In this document: positions 8,473-18,298 of the stretch, in pieces
How positions within the stretch are numbered: the stretch's first letter is position 1
How the letters are laid out: each line of letters starts with the position of its first letter
NCBI GenBank assembly: GCA_032718475.1
Contig: JAUCBJ010001743.1
Span: 1-29,339, forward strand
Origin: Nemertoderma westbladi
Taxonomy: Eukaryota > Xenacoelomorpha > Nemertodermatida > Nemertodermatidae
Length of the DNA stretch: 29,339 bases
Direction: 5' to 3'
Notes under the pieces: model-generated
Databases searched by the model: none
What the model was told of the DNA's origin: nothing
What the model saw: only the letters and a program-made list of their open reading frames with translations
Made by a program: the position numbers and the translations under genes

Positions 8473-9730
8473 CTGTTTAGAGTATTTTTGTATATTAGAA
8501 ATTGTGATTTTGTATATTTTATAGACTTAAATCCCATTTTCTGGGAGCGGTGTAAAAGCTTTTGTGGGATAACTGATTCGTTTGCCTTGTTGGCCAGTTC
8601 CCCCCCGGTCGCTAGAATACTCTCAAGGGGATCTATAGTTAAAATAGTGCAAGCTACCAGCTTATTGGCTGATTTGCTGTACGCAGGTATCTGGGCTCTG
8701 TTTAATCAGCCAACTAGCCTAGGGAGGTTGCGTCATAGCCTTGTTTTTGTATCTCCCAATAGAATTTGAGTTAGCCTTGATTTTGACCTATCACAGAGCT
8801 ACTGAACTGAAATTTTCCTATCTCACTGCTCTTTCTCTGTGTTGAACGGGAGCTTCGTGGAATAAGTGTAGTTGGTATCCTCGTATAGAGCAGTAGTCAC
8901 GAGTTTTTCAAAGCCACGAAAGAACGGCTTTTTAGTGTTTTGTGCTTTCTGCTTTTTAGCTCAACACTAGTAGGTTTAATTATAAGGACATATATCCTTT
9001 AACGCATTTTAACGCACACCGCATTTGACACACCGTACCACACGGCTTTTAATAACTGCTGAAACTGCTAAAATTACCTGCTCAATCAATACTGTATACT
9101 GCTATTTGTTGTCGGTTATTCATTATATTTGTTGATGAATTATTATATTGGAATAACGAGAAATAACCCCGACACCCAATATTCTTGATATACCGAAGGT
9201 AAGAGAGAAAGGTTACCAATAACGATTGTGACTTATGTTAAAGTGGTTTGAAGTGAATCTAATGTTATTTGATAGACCCTACATGAGTCAGTCTGTGTTC
9301 CTTTTATATGTGACTAAAATCAGTGAAGATTGGCAGATTAATGTGCAGTATTGTGCAGCATTGTGTACGAGTGAGTCTGTTAAAGAAGCATTTCCTAAAG
9401 AATGCGCTATATATGTGAATTATAATTAAGCCATATCGTTGTGAGTAGTTTAAGTCATAACTCTGTTTATATAGATAAAGCGCCACGTCCTAAAGGAACT
9501 GTTAATATTCCCGAAGGTGAATAATATTGTCAGAGATTATATAATACTGTCAGTCGAATAATACATTAGGCTTACATAGCAATAAAATTAAACCGTCGAA
9601 CCCAATCTCCCGGGAATATCCAGCGGGTGAATGGTCGCGCACAGATTGGTTTCGACTAGTGTAGTGAATCACATACTTGTCATAGGCTAAAAAGCGATTT
9701 AATATCTAGAAGACATCTTAATTTGGCGGG
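8473..9730 (+). other. non-coding 3' region of the knuckle-protein unit, with LTR-like marks
   Basis: A purine run GGGAGCGG (8543-8550) is followed directly by TGTAAAAGC (8551), like a polypurine tract plus LTR start. Near 9141 ATTATTATATTGGAATAACG resembles the LTR-end/primer-site junction at about 5500-5515 (ATTATAATATTGG). A short inverted repeat (TTGGCTGAT at about 8665 with ATCAGCCAA at about 8705) lies between. A 64-codon ORF at 9235-9429 shows no recognisable feature. The segment does not visibly match 4249-5510, so it is not a second copy of that LTR. Confidence 0.3.
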
Positions 9731-11460
9731 TTAAACTGCCAAAGGTCTGAAAGCGCGAACACAATGTCCTGCAAAGCGGAGGCGATTTTGTTCTAGTGTC
9801 AAGCTTGGGGGAACCAATGAGACACCTCCAATGTTATATAGTGTCTGGTTGGAGATGTGTGCATTGTACTTGACACAATGAACCCGGCGTAGCATTCTTG
9901 TGAATGTGCCATCCAGAGATTTGGTGTCCTCAGCAGTTAGAGCCCAGCATGGACTCCCGTAGAGGAGTACTGGAACTACTGCTGCTCTAAATAATCGGAC
10001 CTTAAGTTTCCGATTAATTCTCGGTGACTTCCAAATCCTGGAAAGCCTATTCAAGGCTGCCCATGCCTTTCCCTTACGTATTCGAAGGTCCTTTATTCCC
10101 GTATTCTTCCGGATCCATGATCCCAGGTAACAGAAGTCGTCCACATGCTCAAGCATACCATCCTTTGAGCTTATGCTCATCCGATCAGAGACTTGCTGAG
10201 GACTTTCAAAGTAAACTGTCAAAATTTTGGTCTTTCTGGATTTAATAAAAAGACCAACACTAGAAGCAGCATGTTCTAATGAGCTGAGGAGCCGTTGGGC
10301 TCCCTCTAGTGATTCTGAGAGTACTCCTAAGTCATCAGCAAAGTCTAGATCAGTTAGGTACTTGGCAGGATTTCCTCGACTTCTGGAGCCAGTAGGTGGA
10401 GTTATCATCACCCCATCATCATTATGATGATCTAAGGACATGCGTAGAACATAGTCAACCACAATAATGAACAAGAATGGTGCAAGTGTGTCTCCTTGGA
10501 GGACGCCCCATAACACTTCAAATGGTTCTGTGTCACCGTCAATATTAGACACAAATGTTGTCAAACCATCGTATACTGATCTTATTGCTGCAATAATTTC
10601 ATCAGGAATCCCATATAATGAAAGTATGCTGAACATACGTGAGCGAGAGACTGAATCAAAGGCCTTGAAGAAGTCAACAAAGATAACAGCCAGATGCCTG
10701 TCTTTCTTTTTTGATATTTCTTCAATTATCCTTCTAAGTGCCAAAATGGGCTCCATGGTACCACGACCTTTACGGAACCCATTCTGATTTCCACAGAGCA
10801 GTCTCTCAATGGGATCCCTGATGCGATTTAATAGAATCCTATTGTATAGCTTTGCAGCAATCGAGATCAATGAGATTCCCCGAAAAGAACCATAGAGTGT
10901 TAGGTTGCCCTTCTTGGGAACTGGCACCAACTTATTTGTTTTCATTTCTTGTGGGACTCTTGTTGTTCGGTACATGTCTACTATGATGGGATAGATGAGC
11001 TTTAAACACTCAGGTATTTTAAAGACCTCAGGGGGAACACCATCTACTCCACTGGCACAATTGGTCTTAATGCTCTTTGCAGCAGCCTTCACTTCTGCAA
11101 AGGAGATATCGCCAATGGGAATATCTGGGAGTACAGACTCAGACACTTTTACTTCTATAAAGTTATCATGCAATACCCTGTCATTATTGAGGAGCTTTTC
11201 AAAGTGGGCTTTCCAACCATTGAGGCGCTCGGCTGGTGATTCAGCCTTAACCTTGGTGGTTGGTTGGCTTTTCCGCCCAGTAAGCAAGTTGATCGATTTC
11301 CATGCCTGGGATGATTGCCTGCTGTCGTCAGCATCATTGATGGCATCAACCTGTTGGTTTATTAGCTCCTGTAGATTAACAGAGTACTGCCTGTTCAGGG
11401 ACCTAGATGCAGCCTTAACTGCATTCTTGGCCGCTGTAGTCTGTTTGAGTCGGGCGCCTT
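9731..11460 (-). CDS. LINE ORF2, reverse transcriptase part (truncated, frameshifted)
   Basis: Non-LTR retrotransposon reverse transcriptase. The frame runs from about 11458, where it takes over from the endonuclease frame, to a stop at 9731. Counting from 11287: VPKKGNLTLYGSFRGISL (about 120-140), GNQNGFRKGRG (about 165), VIFVDFFKAFDS (RT motif with catalytic Asp, about 200), GVLQGDTLAPFLF (about 262), and DLDFADDLGVLSE with the FADD catalytic pair (about 315). The C-terminal part WALTAEDTKSLDGTFTRML and LRFAGHC matches the LINE fragment at 27118-27647. After GHC the protein diverges (VRAFRPLAV then stop), so about 65 C-terminal residues and the 3' UTR are missing. It cannot be functional as it stands. 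Clade is not assigned beyond an APE-type LINE. Confidence 0.93.
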
Positions 11461-12893
11461 ATGAAGGTCATTTCGGCACTTCTGAACTTTGTTGTCAGTC
11501 CAGGGGGCCCTTTTCCTGGTTCGAGGGAATACAGGAACTGTTTCTGCAGCTGCTAACTTAACTGCTTCTGTAAAGGCAGTATAGCCCTCACAGTGATCTG
11601 CCGCCTCAGAGGCAAGAGCCTCATACCTGTTGCTCAGCTGTAGTGTGAAGCTGGATCTCACACTTGGCTGTTGCAACAGAGAGGACCAGTCATGTCGCGG
11701 CAAGGCAGATTTAGTTGTTCTGCTAGCATGCAGACTAAGTCTTACCTTGGCCACAATAAGGCGGTGATCACTGGAGAAGGGTCGAAGTGTAAATGCATTA
11801 CAGTCTTGTATAGAGCTCCTGTATTTCCTACGAAACAGAATATGGTCTATCTGGGACTTGTGACCACTGGGTCCACTATGAGTCCATAGCTTTCCAGTTC
11901 GCTTCTTGAACTGGGTTCCAGCCGAAAACAATCCATTTCCAGAGATAAAATCCTGAAGATGGACAGAATTTCGGTTAACACTATTGCTATAGACCCAGGG
12001 CGATGTAGGTGATTGATGCAGACTTGCATTAAAGTCTCCCAGGAATGTTAAGAATGCATGCTGATCCACTCCATCTGTAGCTGCTTGTAGATTGTGGTAG
12101 AAATTTTCCACCTCCTCTACAGGGGCAACACTAGTTGGAGAGTAGCACACAATCAGAACCACCTTAGGAAACTTCTTAGCCAGTCTTCCAGAACATGAGA
12201 AGTGGCAACGGATGATGCGGTTAGAGATTTGGTCTATTTTGTCCAATGCTGCATGTGCAGTTGGATTCATCAATAGACCAATTCCACCATTGCCACTATC
12301 ATCTGCTGACGCGAGGGCGAGTCGCCAACCGCCCCCCATGTCCTTAATCAGAACCTCATCAGTCTGTCCAGTCTGCATTCGGTGCTCTTGAACACCCACT
12401 GCGCTAAGAGAAAGCTTATCTGCCAAGGCAGTCAGCTCACCTTGTCGCATTGGGGACCCGAGTGTTAGGGTGTTTACTGAGGCTAGTCTAGTGACTTGCC
12501 TCAGATTCACCAATGGCTTTGTTGGTCGGGGTGGAACATGAGAGTAGCCTCCAACTCCAGAATCCCTCTCCCCATCACAATCTGGCCTCCCTGGTGACCC
12601 AGGGTTTGGGCCAGAACGGTCATCAGGAAAGGGACTCAAAGAATTGTTGGCTGCTCTCTCTCCAGTAGGGGGTGAGACAGGCAGCCGGTCAGGAGATAAC
12701 TGACGCCTGTGACGCCGATTGTGTCCGGTAATTCCACTGGCCTCTAGTGGCCGGACCTCCGCATTACTAATATAATCCATAGTGGGGGTTGGGGGGTGCT
12801 TTTTTGCCGAGTCAGCTCTCGGGGCAAATACCACACCCTGGTTTGCCATTCCACAGGGTGGGTGTCGCAATGGAGTCAGATATGAGGCCCATC
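9745..12893 (-). mobile_element. LINE (APE-type non-LTR retrotransposon), copy 1
   Basis: Extent of recognisable LINE sequence on the minus strand: endonuclease then reverse transcriptase. The left (3') boundary is where identity to copy 2 (27118-27647) stops, just after the sequence coding GHC, near 9760. The right (5') boundary is uncertain, because a THAP-like remnant in the same orientation starts at once upstream. No poly(A) tail or target duplication is seen at the left end, which shows the 3' end was removed after insertion. Confidence 0.88.
11395..12893 (-). CDS. LINE ORF2, apurinic-type endonuclease part
   Basis: Open in one frame from a TGA near 12893 to a stop at 11395; the ATG at about 12849 (MANQGVVFAP) is one possible start. 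After a Pro/Ser/Arg-rich leader (first 110 residues) comes an APE/EEP endonuclease fold: SVNTLTLGSP, VGVQEHRM with the metal-binding Glu (about 158), GGIGLLM, VCYSPTS, GDFNASLH (about 277), SQIDHIL (about 342) and SSDHRLIV with the catalytic SDH (about 365). It nicks target DNA to prime reverse transcription. The conserved linker to RT continues in another frame after about 11458, so a small indel (one base lost or two gained) separates the two enzymes. The catalytic residues appear intact. Confidence 0.93.
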
Positions 12894-13272
12894 ACCCATA
12901 TCTACTCTGGCGCACATGACCCACCATTGGCTGTTGCAGCTCATCTGCTTGGTCATGCCCTGTAGTTCTCGTTGAGTGGGGGGTCGTGGTGGAACACACG
13001 ATAAGGGAAGTAGAATGGAGGTATTGTTGGTCGCAAGGAACTCTTTCTTGTGCGGAATTCCTGCGGGAAACTCTGGCCAATGTTGAATACAAATGACGGA
13101 TGTGCTTCCATAACTTAAACGGAGAGCCGTCATCTGCCTGCACTGCGACGTGGTAGCGCGGTGATCCACTGATCTCGTTCGGCTCGGCACCGACAGGAGG
13201 AAGTTTTACTGCGCGAATGGGATTTCCTGCGTAATTGCCGTCGCAGTCAAATACACAACAATGATTAGGCAT
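12876..13272 (-). pseudogene. THAP-like zinc-finger domain remnant with frameshifts
   Basis: Reading down from ATG 13272: MPNHCCVFDCDGNY has the N-terminal Cys pair expected of a THAP C2CH finger, followed by VKLPP. A different frame then gives ERDQWITALPRR, like the conserved Trp region, and another gives SVICIQHWPEFP, like the C-x2-H end of the finger, plus a Pro-rich tail. The pieces lie in the right order in three frames, so at least two indels have broken the domain. THAP fingers bind DNA and occur in transposases and regulators. It abuts the LINE endonuclease frame, so it may be the eroded ORF1/N-terminal part of that LINE or a separate host or transposon gene into which it inserted. 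Confidence 0.5.
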
Positions 13273-14112
13273 ACTGGTATAATATGCCTAATACTGTAAT
13301 AATAATAATTAACTTCTAAACTTGTTCTGTTAGTAGTTTAGTTTAGCCTAAGGCAGTAAGGTCAGAATGTTGTAATACAGTACTGCAGTAATACGGCACC
13401 TTAACACTAATCTAGGGTGTTCTGAAAAAACACTTTTTCCTCAGAATTCAGGTGCACTCTATTTTTCGTGTGTGATTTGGTGCTCAATCATCATATTTTA
13501 AGTAAAAAGTCGATTACTCAAAATTTAGACCCCCCGCAGCCCAAAAAATCACAAAATTTTGAAAAAAATTCGAAAAATTTTGAAAATTTTGACAAAGTGG
13601 TAAATTTTTATGGTGCACTCGCTTATTTAAGGTGAAATCACCATTTGAAGCTCATATTGGAAATAAGGATACACATGGACATTAATAAAACCCCCCGCAC
13701 CCCAAAAATGTGAAAAATTGTTGAAAAAATTTCAAAATGCTCAAAAATAATGAAACTACTCCCACCCCGAAAATGGCAAAAAGTTGCAAAAAATATCATT
13801 CAAAAAAATAAAAATCTAAAAGACCACGTTATCTTTTGTGCTTTAATTACAACTGTAATCTAGGGTTTGTAGGTTAAACAAACAATGTGGGTGGGGATAA
13901 GAGAACCACCACAGCAATATATTAACCTAAATTGAAAGTAAATGGATGGTAATATATTTTTCAACGGACCTCTAATCAACATACAGACTCAACCTTCAGA
14001 CTGCACTGCCATATGCAGGTAAATCTATACTGCATGATTGTATTGTGTTTAGGTTGTGTTTGATACAATACTTTTGTTAGGTATTATTTGTATAATTTTT
14101 GAGGAAATTACC
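13273..14112. other. non-coding A-rich interval
   Basis: No gene seen. The interval contains the 161-bp tandem repeat listed separately and, at 13830-14110, unremarkable AT-rich sequence leading to the ATG at 14113. Confidence 0.6.
13451..13790. repeat. diverged tandem repeat, 161-bp period
   Basis: GGTGCACTC occurs at 13451 and 13612, and CCCCCCGCA-CC(C)AAAAA at 13530 and 13691; both pairs are exactly 161 bases apart. A third weaker echo (CCCACCCCGAAAATGG, about 13761) begins a partial unit. Between the anchors the units are only loosely alike and full of AAAATTTTGAAAAA-type words. Confidence 0.6.
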
Positions 14113-14382
14113 ATGGATATTAGGAGACATGTGTCTTATTCCGATGTTCACGAGCAACGAGAGAGATTCTTGGGATTTTCTGAAAATGAAATTAAGATAA
14201 TAGATAATTGCACACCCTTTAATCAAGTGATGGCGGCAATCGATGTGACTGATGACAACCTATCACCCAATCAGTTGGTAGAAATTATTCAGCCTACTGA
14301 TATCACAGAACTGCCCTCAAATGCTGAGAATATAGTATTTAGTAACAGTCAGCCAGTCGAAAACATTGATTTATATCAATAG
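14113..14382 (+). CDS. hypothetical 89-aa ORF, possible first exon of the hAT-like gene
   Basis: ATG 14113 lies in a good animal start context (ACCATGG). The product is acidic with no motif that I recognise (starts MDIRRHVSYSDVHEQRERFL; ends with a TAG at 14380). It lies 115 bases upstream of the open frame of the transposase-like gene on the same strand. It could be a separate small protein or an N-terminal exon: a GT follows the last sense codon region, but no splice choice that I tried keeps the frame without a stop, so the link is not proven. Confidence 0.4.
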   Translation: MDIRRHVSYSDVHEQRERFLGFSENEIKIIDNCTPFNQVMAAIDVTDDNLSPNQLVEIIQPTDITELPSNAENIVFSNSQPVENIDLYQ

Positions 14383-14497
14383 TGAAGGATATTGTGAAGT
14401 AAACACCTCCATTTTACCTTGCTGTTCATCTTTATCATCGAAGTCAACTTTGATCTCTGTCAGTGAATCAAACATATCATATATATCTTCATCATAA

Positions 14498-16688
14498 GTC
14501 ACTCGCTCCCAGGACATTCCACCTGATCCTCCTCAAGCTTGGCTTCTTGGAGATCTCGTAAGGGACCTAATACCTAGACAACATTCTCAGTTGCCTAATA
14601 ATGGTGAAACCCTACGGCACTTTATATACCTTAATCGATTTCAAATGCGGCTAGATGCTCCGGCTAAAGTAGCCACTATTGTTGTCAGGAAAGTCGCCAA
14701 GTTTTGGGAACTTACAGCACTTCCGACAAGCGTAATGCGTGGAGCCAATGGACCCATCAAGAAACTATTACAACTGCACAGGATATATGACTCACTTTTC
14801 AAATCAAAATCCAGAACATCGAATCTAGCTAAAGAAAATGCCTTTATTGACAATTTATGCAAATTATTCGACATTGGTCATACAAATATTGAGTCTATTA
14901 TTTCTACAGATACTTTGAGAACAAAATCTGTAATTGCTGAGGATATGAATTTCCTTCATGATCAAAGAACTGATTGCAAATGGAACTTGGTCCAGTTGAT
15001 TCCATATACTCAAAGACTAAGATGGCTAAGAAACAATGTCGTCTTCACGCAAAACAAAATCAAATTCAACGTGAACAAGAGAGACTATCAAGCCTACTCC
15101 AACAACAGGCTGTAAATGATGTCATCATGTCTGATGGTGACGATCGCGAAACCCCAAGTCGAAAGAGGCGTCACCAATCTCCACCTCCACCTGAGATAAA
15201 AACACCAAAAACTACAAAGACGAAAACAGTAACCCTAGAACTACCTTCCAATTTACTTGCTGATAGCCGCATTTCTGCAACAGCGGATGCTCTAAACCTG
15301 TCAATTAGAGATCGTACTGCTTTCATGGGTGTTATTCTTGCTGTTGGAGGAGTATCTCCAGAAGCGGTGACTATTTCAACTACATCAACATGGAATTGTA
15401 CCCAATCTAATCGAAAATTGGTTGCAACCAACATCAAGAAGGACTTCATCCCTCCAAAGCATGCCGTGTTACACTGGGATGGTAAGTTAGTTGATACTGG
15501 ACGATATGGTGATGATCAACAGGACTGACTAGCTGTTCTTGTGTCTGGCATGCCTCATTATAAAGAGGGAAAGCTCCTTGGTGTGCCACTTATAGCCAAC
15601 TCAAAAGGAGAGACACAAGCTAGTGCAACTAAGACACTAGTTGATGAATGGCAGCTGGCTGGTTGTCTGCGAGGTTTAGTATTCGATACCACTGCTACCA
15701 ATTCTGGCTGGATTAGTGGAGCTTGTGTTTTGTTGGAAAATTCTCTCAAACAGGAAATGTTGTGGCTAGCTTGTCGCTACCATGTCTACGAACTCGTTCT
15801 GGGTGCTGCATACAGATCGCTGTTTGGAAAGACATCAAGTCCTGCTGATCCACAATTTGTCCGTTTTCGTGACAATGTATGGAACACTCTACATCTGGAG
15901 TCGTATGAGACTTTAAAAATTAGGGGTAGGTCACTTGCATCGCGACGAGAACTTGTGACTGAGACACTAAATGAGATCATAATCAGCTGCCAAGGAATGA
16001 TTATCGTGAATCTGCCGAGTTGGCAATGATATTGTTGGGCAAGGAGACCCCAAGGGGAGTGCGATGGTTGAGACCAGGGACTGCTAATCATGCTCGCTGG
16101 ATGCCCGCCATTATTTACCCTGCTAAGATGCTGGCTTTCAGTGAACAAGCTCATTACTCCAAGGAGATGGTTTCATTGCTGCAACGACATTGCACTTTTA
16201 CTATGCTATACTATGTTCCAAAGTGGCTGCATTGTACCTCTGCGGCAGATGCACCACTGAATGACTTGGAGTCAATCAATCAATCAATAGAGCTCATAGA
16301 GCTCGTATAATTTCGATTTACGCAATGTATGACATGAAAATTACATTATAGTTATAGCATTACAATTGTTCAATCTTACAATGTAATGTTTATTTAGCTA
16401 AAATTTGTAATGTTTGTGATGGAGTTCTGGCATGAGCTTCAGGATCTAAGGATGATTGACGCTGAAATAGCTGGCGCTGCCTTGAATACGTTATCCAACC
16501 ATCTATGGTATTTGACCGAGGAGTGTGTTGTATTCGCGCTTTGCTCTGATCATGTGGCTGATAATATAAAGCGATCAATGTCGTCAACTCTGCTCCGTAC
16601 GCCACATCCTGTAGAGTTACCTCTTATCTGTAATGCCTATTCTTTGTTTTTGTTTTTGTTTTTTATGTTATTATTGGAAGCTTTATGA
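14498..16688 (+). pseudogene. hAT-like transposase-type gene, decayed
   Basis: Collinear protein pieces. Frame 1 (14498-14975): IPPDPPQAW, RLDAPAKVATIVVRKVAKFW, LPTSVMRGANGP, LFDIG. Frame 2 (from about 14975 to 15995): RKRRHQSPPPPE linker, VLHWDGKLVD, then TGA at 15526-15528, then LVSGMPHYKEGKLLGVP, FDTTATNSGWISGAC and CRYHVYELVLGA. Frame 3 (about 15993-16304): RWLRPGTANHARWM. A last segment (16398-16688) reads TLSNHLWYLTEECVVFAL. The two Asp motifs (HWDGK, FDTTATN) followed by CRYH fit an RNase H-like transposase with the C-x2-H signature of hAT-type enzymes. I recall similar proteins from invertebrate genomes but cannot name the family. Two frameshifts and one nonsense codon make this copy dead. 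The far C-terminal 20 residues are hydrophobic and probably not coding. Confidence 0.65.
16305..16397 (+). other. candidate phase-0 intron in the hAT-like gene
   Basis: GTATAA at 16305 and TTATTTAG ending at 16397 bound 93 bases that contain stops. Removing them would connect CTC (16302-16304) to CTA (16398-16400) in phase 0 and in the frame of the conserved C-terminal segment (HLWYLTEE). An intron this size is normal for an invertebrate gene. An AT-rich insertion is the alternative. Confidence 0.45.
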
Positions 16689-18016
16689 ATAATTGTTAAG
16701 TTTCTTCTAAATTTTTAATAGTAATTAACCTGTTAGTGGTTAATATGGGGACAAAAAATGTTGTGTGATGGTAGGCTAGTAGTTACATCGAGTACATTAT
16801 ATATTTTATTCATAAAATAATGCAAAAACAAGCATAATGTGCCCAATTACAGTATTAATAACTAAATAATAAGCCTAATACTGTAACTAGAACGCCATCA
16901 AGATGGCTTTAAACGAACCTGTCTTACACAGACTCCAAGAAACAGATGGGATTGGAAGATGCAAACCAAGAATGACTCGACTTGCATCAACCAAACAAAC
17001 TGCCTCCCATCTAACGTAATACACATTTGCCTAGGCAAACAAATCATAATCACAATTACTACGATGATGTGTGAAATGGTATCCATATCCGCAACCTGAG
17101 AAACGGCCCAAAAGAGCAGTTTATTCTGCGGAGGGGTCTTTTCTGTATTAGATAAATAAAATAAAGAACACTATAATTACAGTATTGATACATTCTCAGT
17201 TAGCCTAATAAAAACATCGGAGCAACCAATATAATGTACATGTACAAGCATCCTATGAAAGTTTGTGAAATGTTCCCTTAAGTCTACCCAACAGCCGTTG
17301 GTACCCGGCTGGCAGCCACCCTGGTTCAGTTTTATGGTTTTGTTAGTTTAATCGACAGCTGTTGTAAACGTCCCAGATATACAAAACCTACTAAGCCTTT
17401 GCATTACAATTGAGCTTAGCCTAAGTTGATGACAGTATTATAACGATGACAATTAGGCCCTATAGATACATACGATATATAAATGATGTACTGCTTGACA
17501 TTACACTAACTGGCTGAATAGAGATAGAACTATAATAATACGTTTGGCATTCTGTCAGATTTCAGTAGTAAGTAACCTCATAATAATTGCTAAATATCAA
17601 TCACCTGAAAAACATTTCAAGCAAGGGAGTTGTGGGTATTTAATTTCGCGTTCAATAATGTTGAAAATATGCAAATATTTCGAATATCGCACTTCGAATC
17701 GTTCCCAACTTTTTTATTCAACAACTAGACAACAATTGATAAATACTTGCGTTTACAATTTTACAATGCATGCAAGTGGTTTCAAGCCATTTGGTGAACA
17801 TACATAGTGACTGATATAGTGACATATATAGTGATATAGGTAAATATATCCATCGTGTTTTTGCCGGCCTCAGCTTTAGACAAAAACTACCCAGTCTAAA
17901 GACAGGTTCGTTATAATATCTGTGCTGTGCACATAATAATCTACCCCCCCCCCCCCACAATGTTTTAGGTTATTTCATAGAAAGGCCTATCATTTCGGGA
18001 TGCTGCAATTAGTGGA

Positions 18017-18298
18017 TCATGCATAGTGAAGTGATGGCTTTTTAACATGTACATGTACTTTACAGACTGGCAGCTTGCACATGTCACATCGCAACCTGGT
18101 TGACTTATCGATTCTCCTGGGACATATAGTGCATCGGCGTGGACCAGGTGCGACTGACGCTGTTGGTGTAGCCAGAGCCAGTTCTATTCCGAATAATGTG
18201 GCAGCTTGCCGGGACTGCTTTGGAAGCTGGGCTGTGGTAAGACGGTTTCGTATATTAGGTTCTCCCAATGAAAGGACTAACTCCTTGATAAAGTCTCA
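18017..18298 (-). pseudogene. piggyBac transposase C-terminal part with Cys-rich zinc finger
   Basis: Continues the transposase after an in-frame TGA (18296-18298): DFIKELVLSLGEP, then a linker, then RRCTICPRR...LRCDMCKLPVCKVH, the C-terminal Cys/His finger of piggyBac transposases that binds the element's ends. It ends at a stop at 18017. Sequence between 18299 and 18430 also codes conserved transposase (NRWPVVMFMNLVDIA, SFLLIKKAKSIPK) in the frame just before the TGA, so the stop is a nonsense mutation, plausibly CGA to TGA. Confidence 0.85.

Noticed and set aside
9235-9429. 64-codon ORF after the second LTR-like junction as a gag start
   Set aside because: Composition and length are ordinary for chance ORFs, and no motif is present.
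10995-11561. 188-codon plus-strand frame across the LINE
   Set aside because: Shadow of the minus-strand RT/endonuclease; Ser/Leu-rich with no domain.
17944-17956. run of 13 C as a possible structural element
   Set aside because: Simple homopolymer; length may also be a sequencing or assembly effect.
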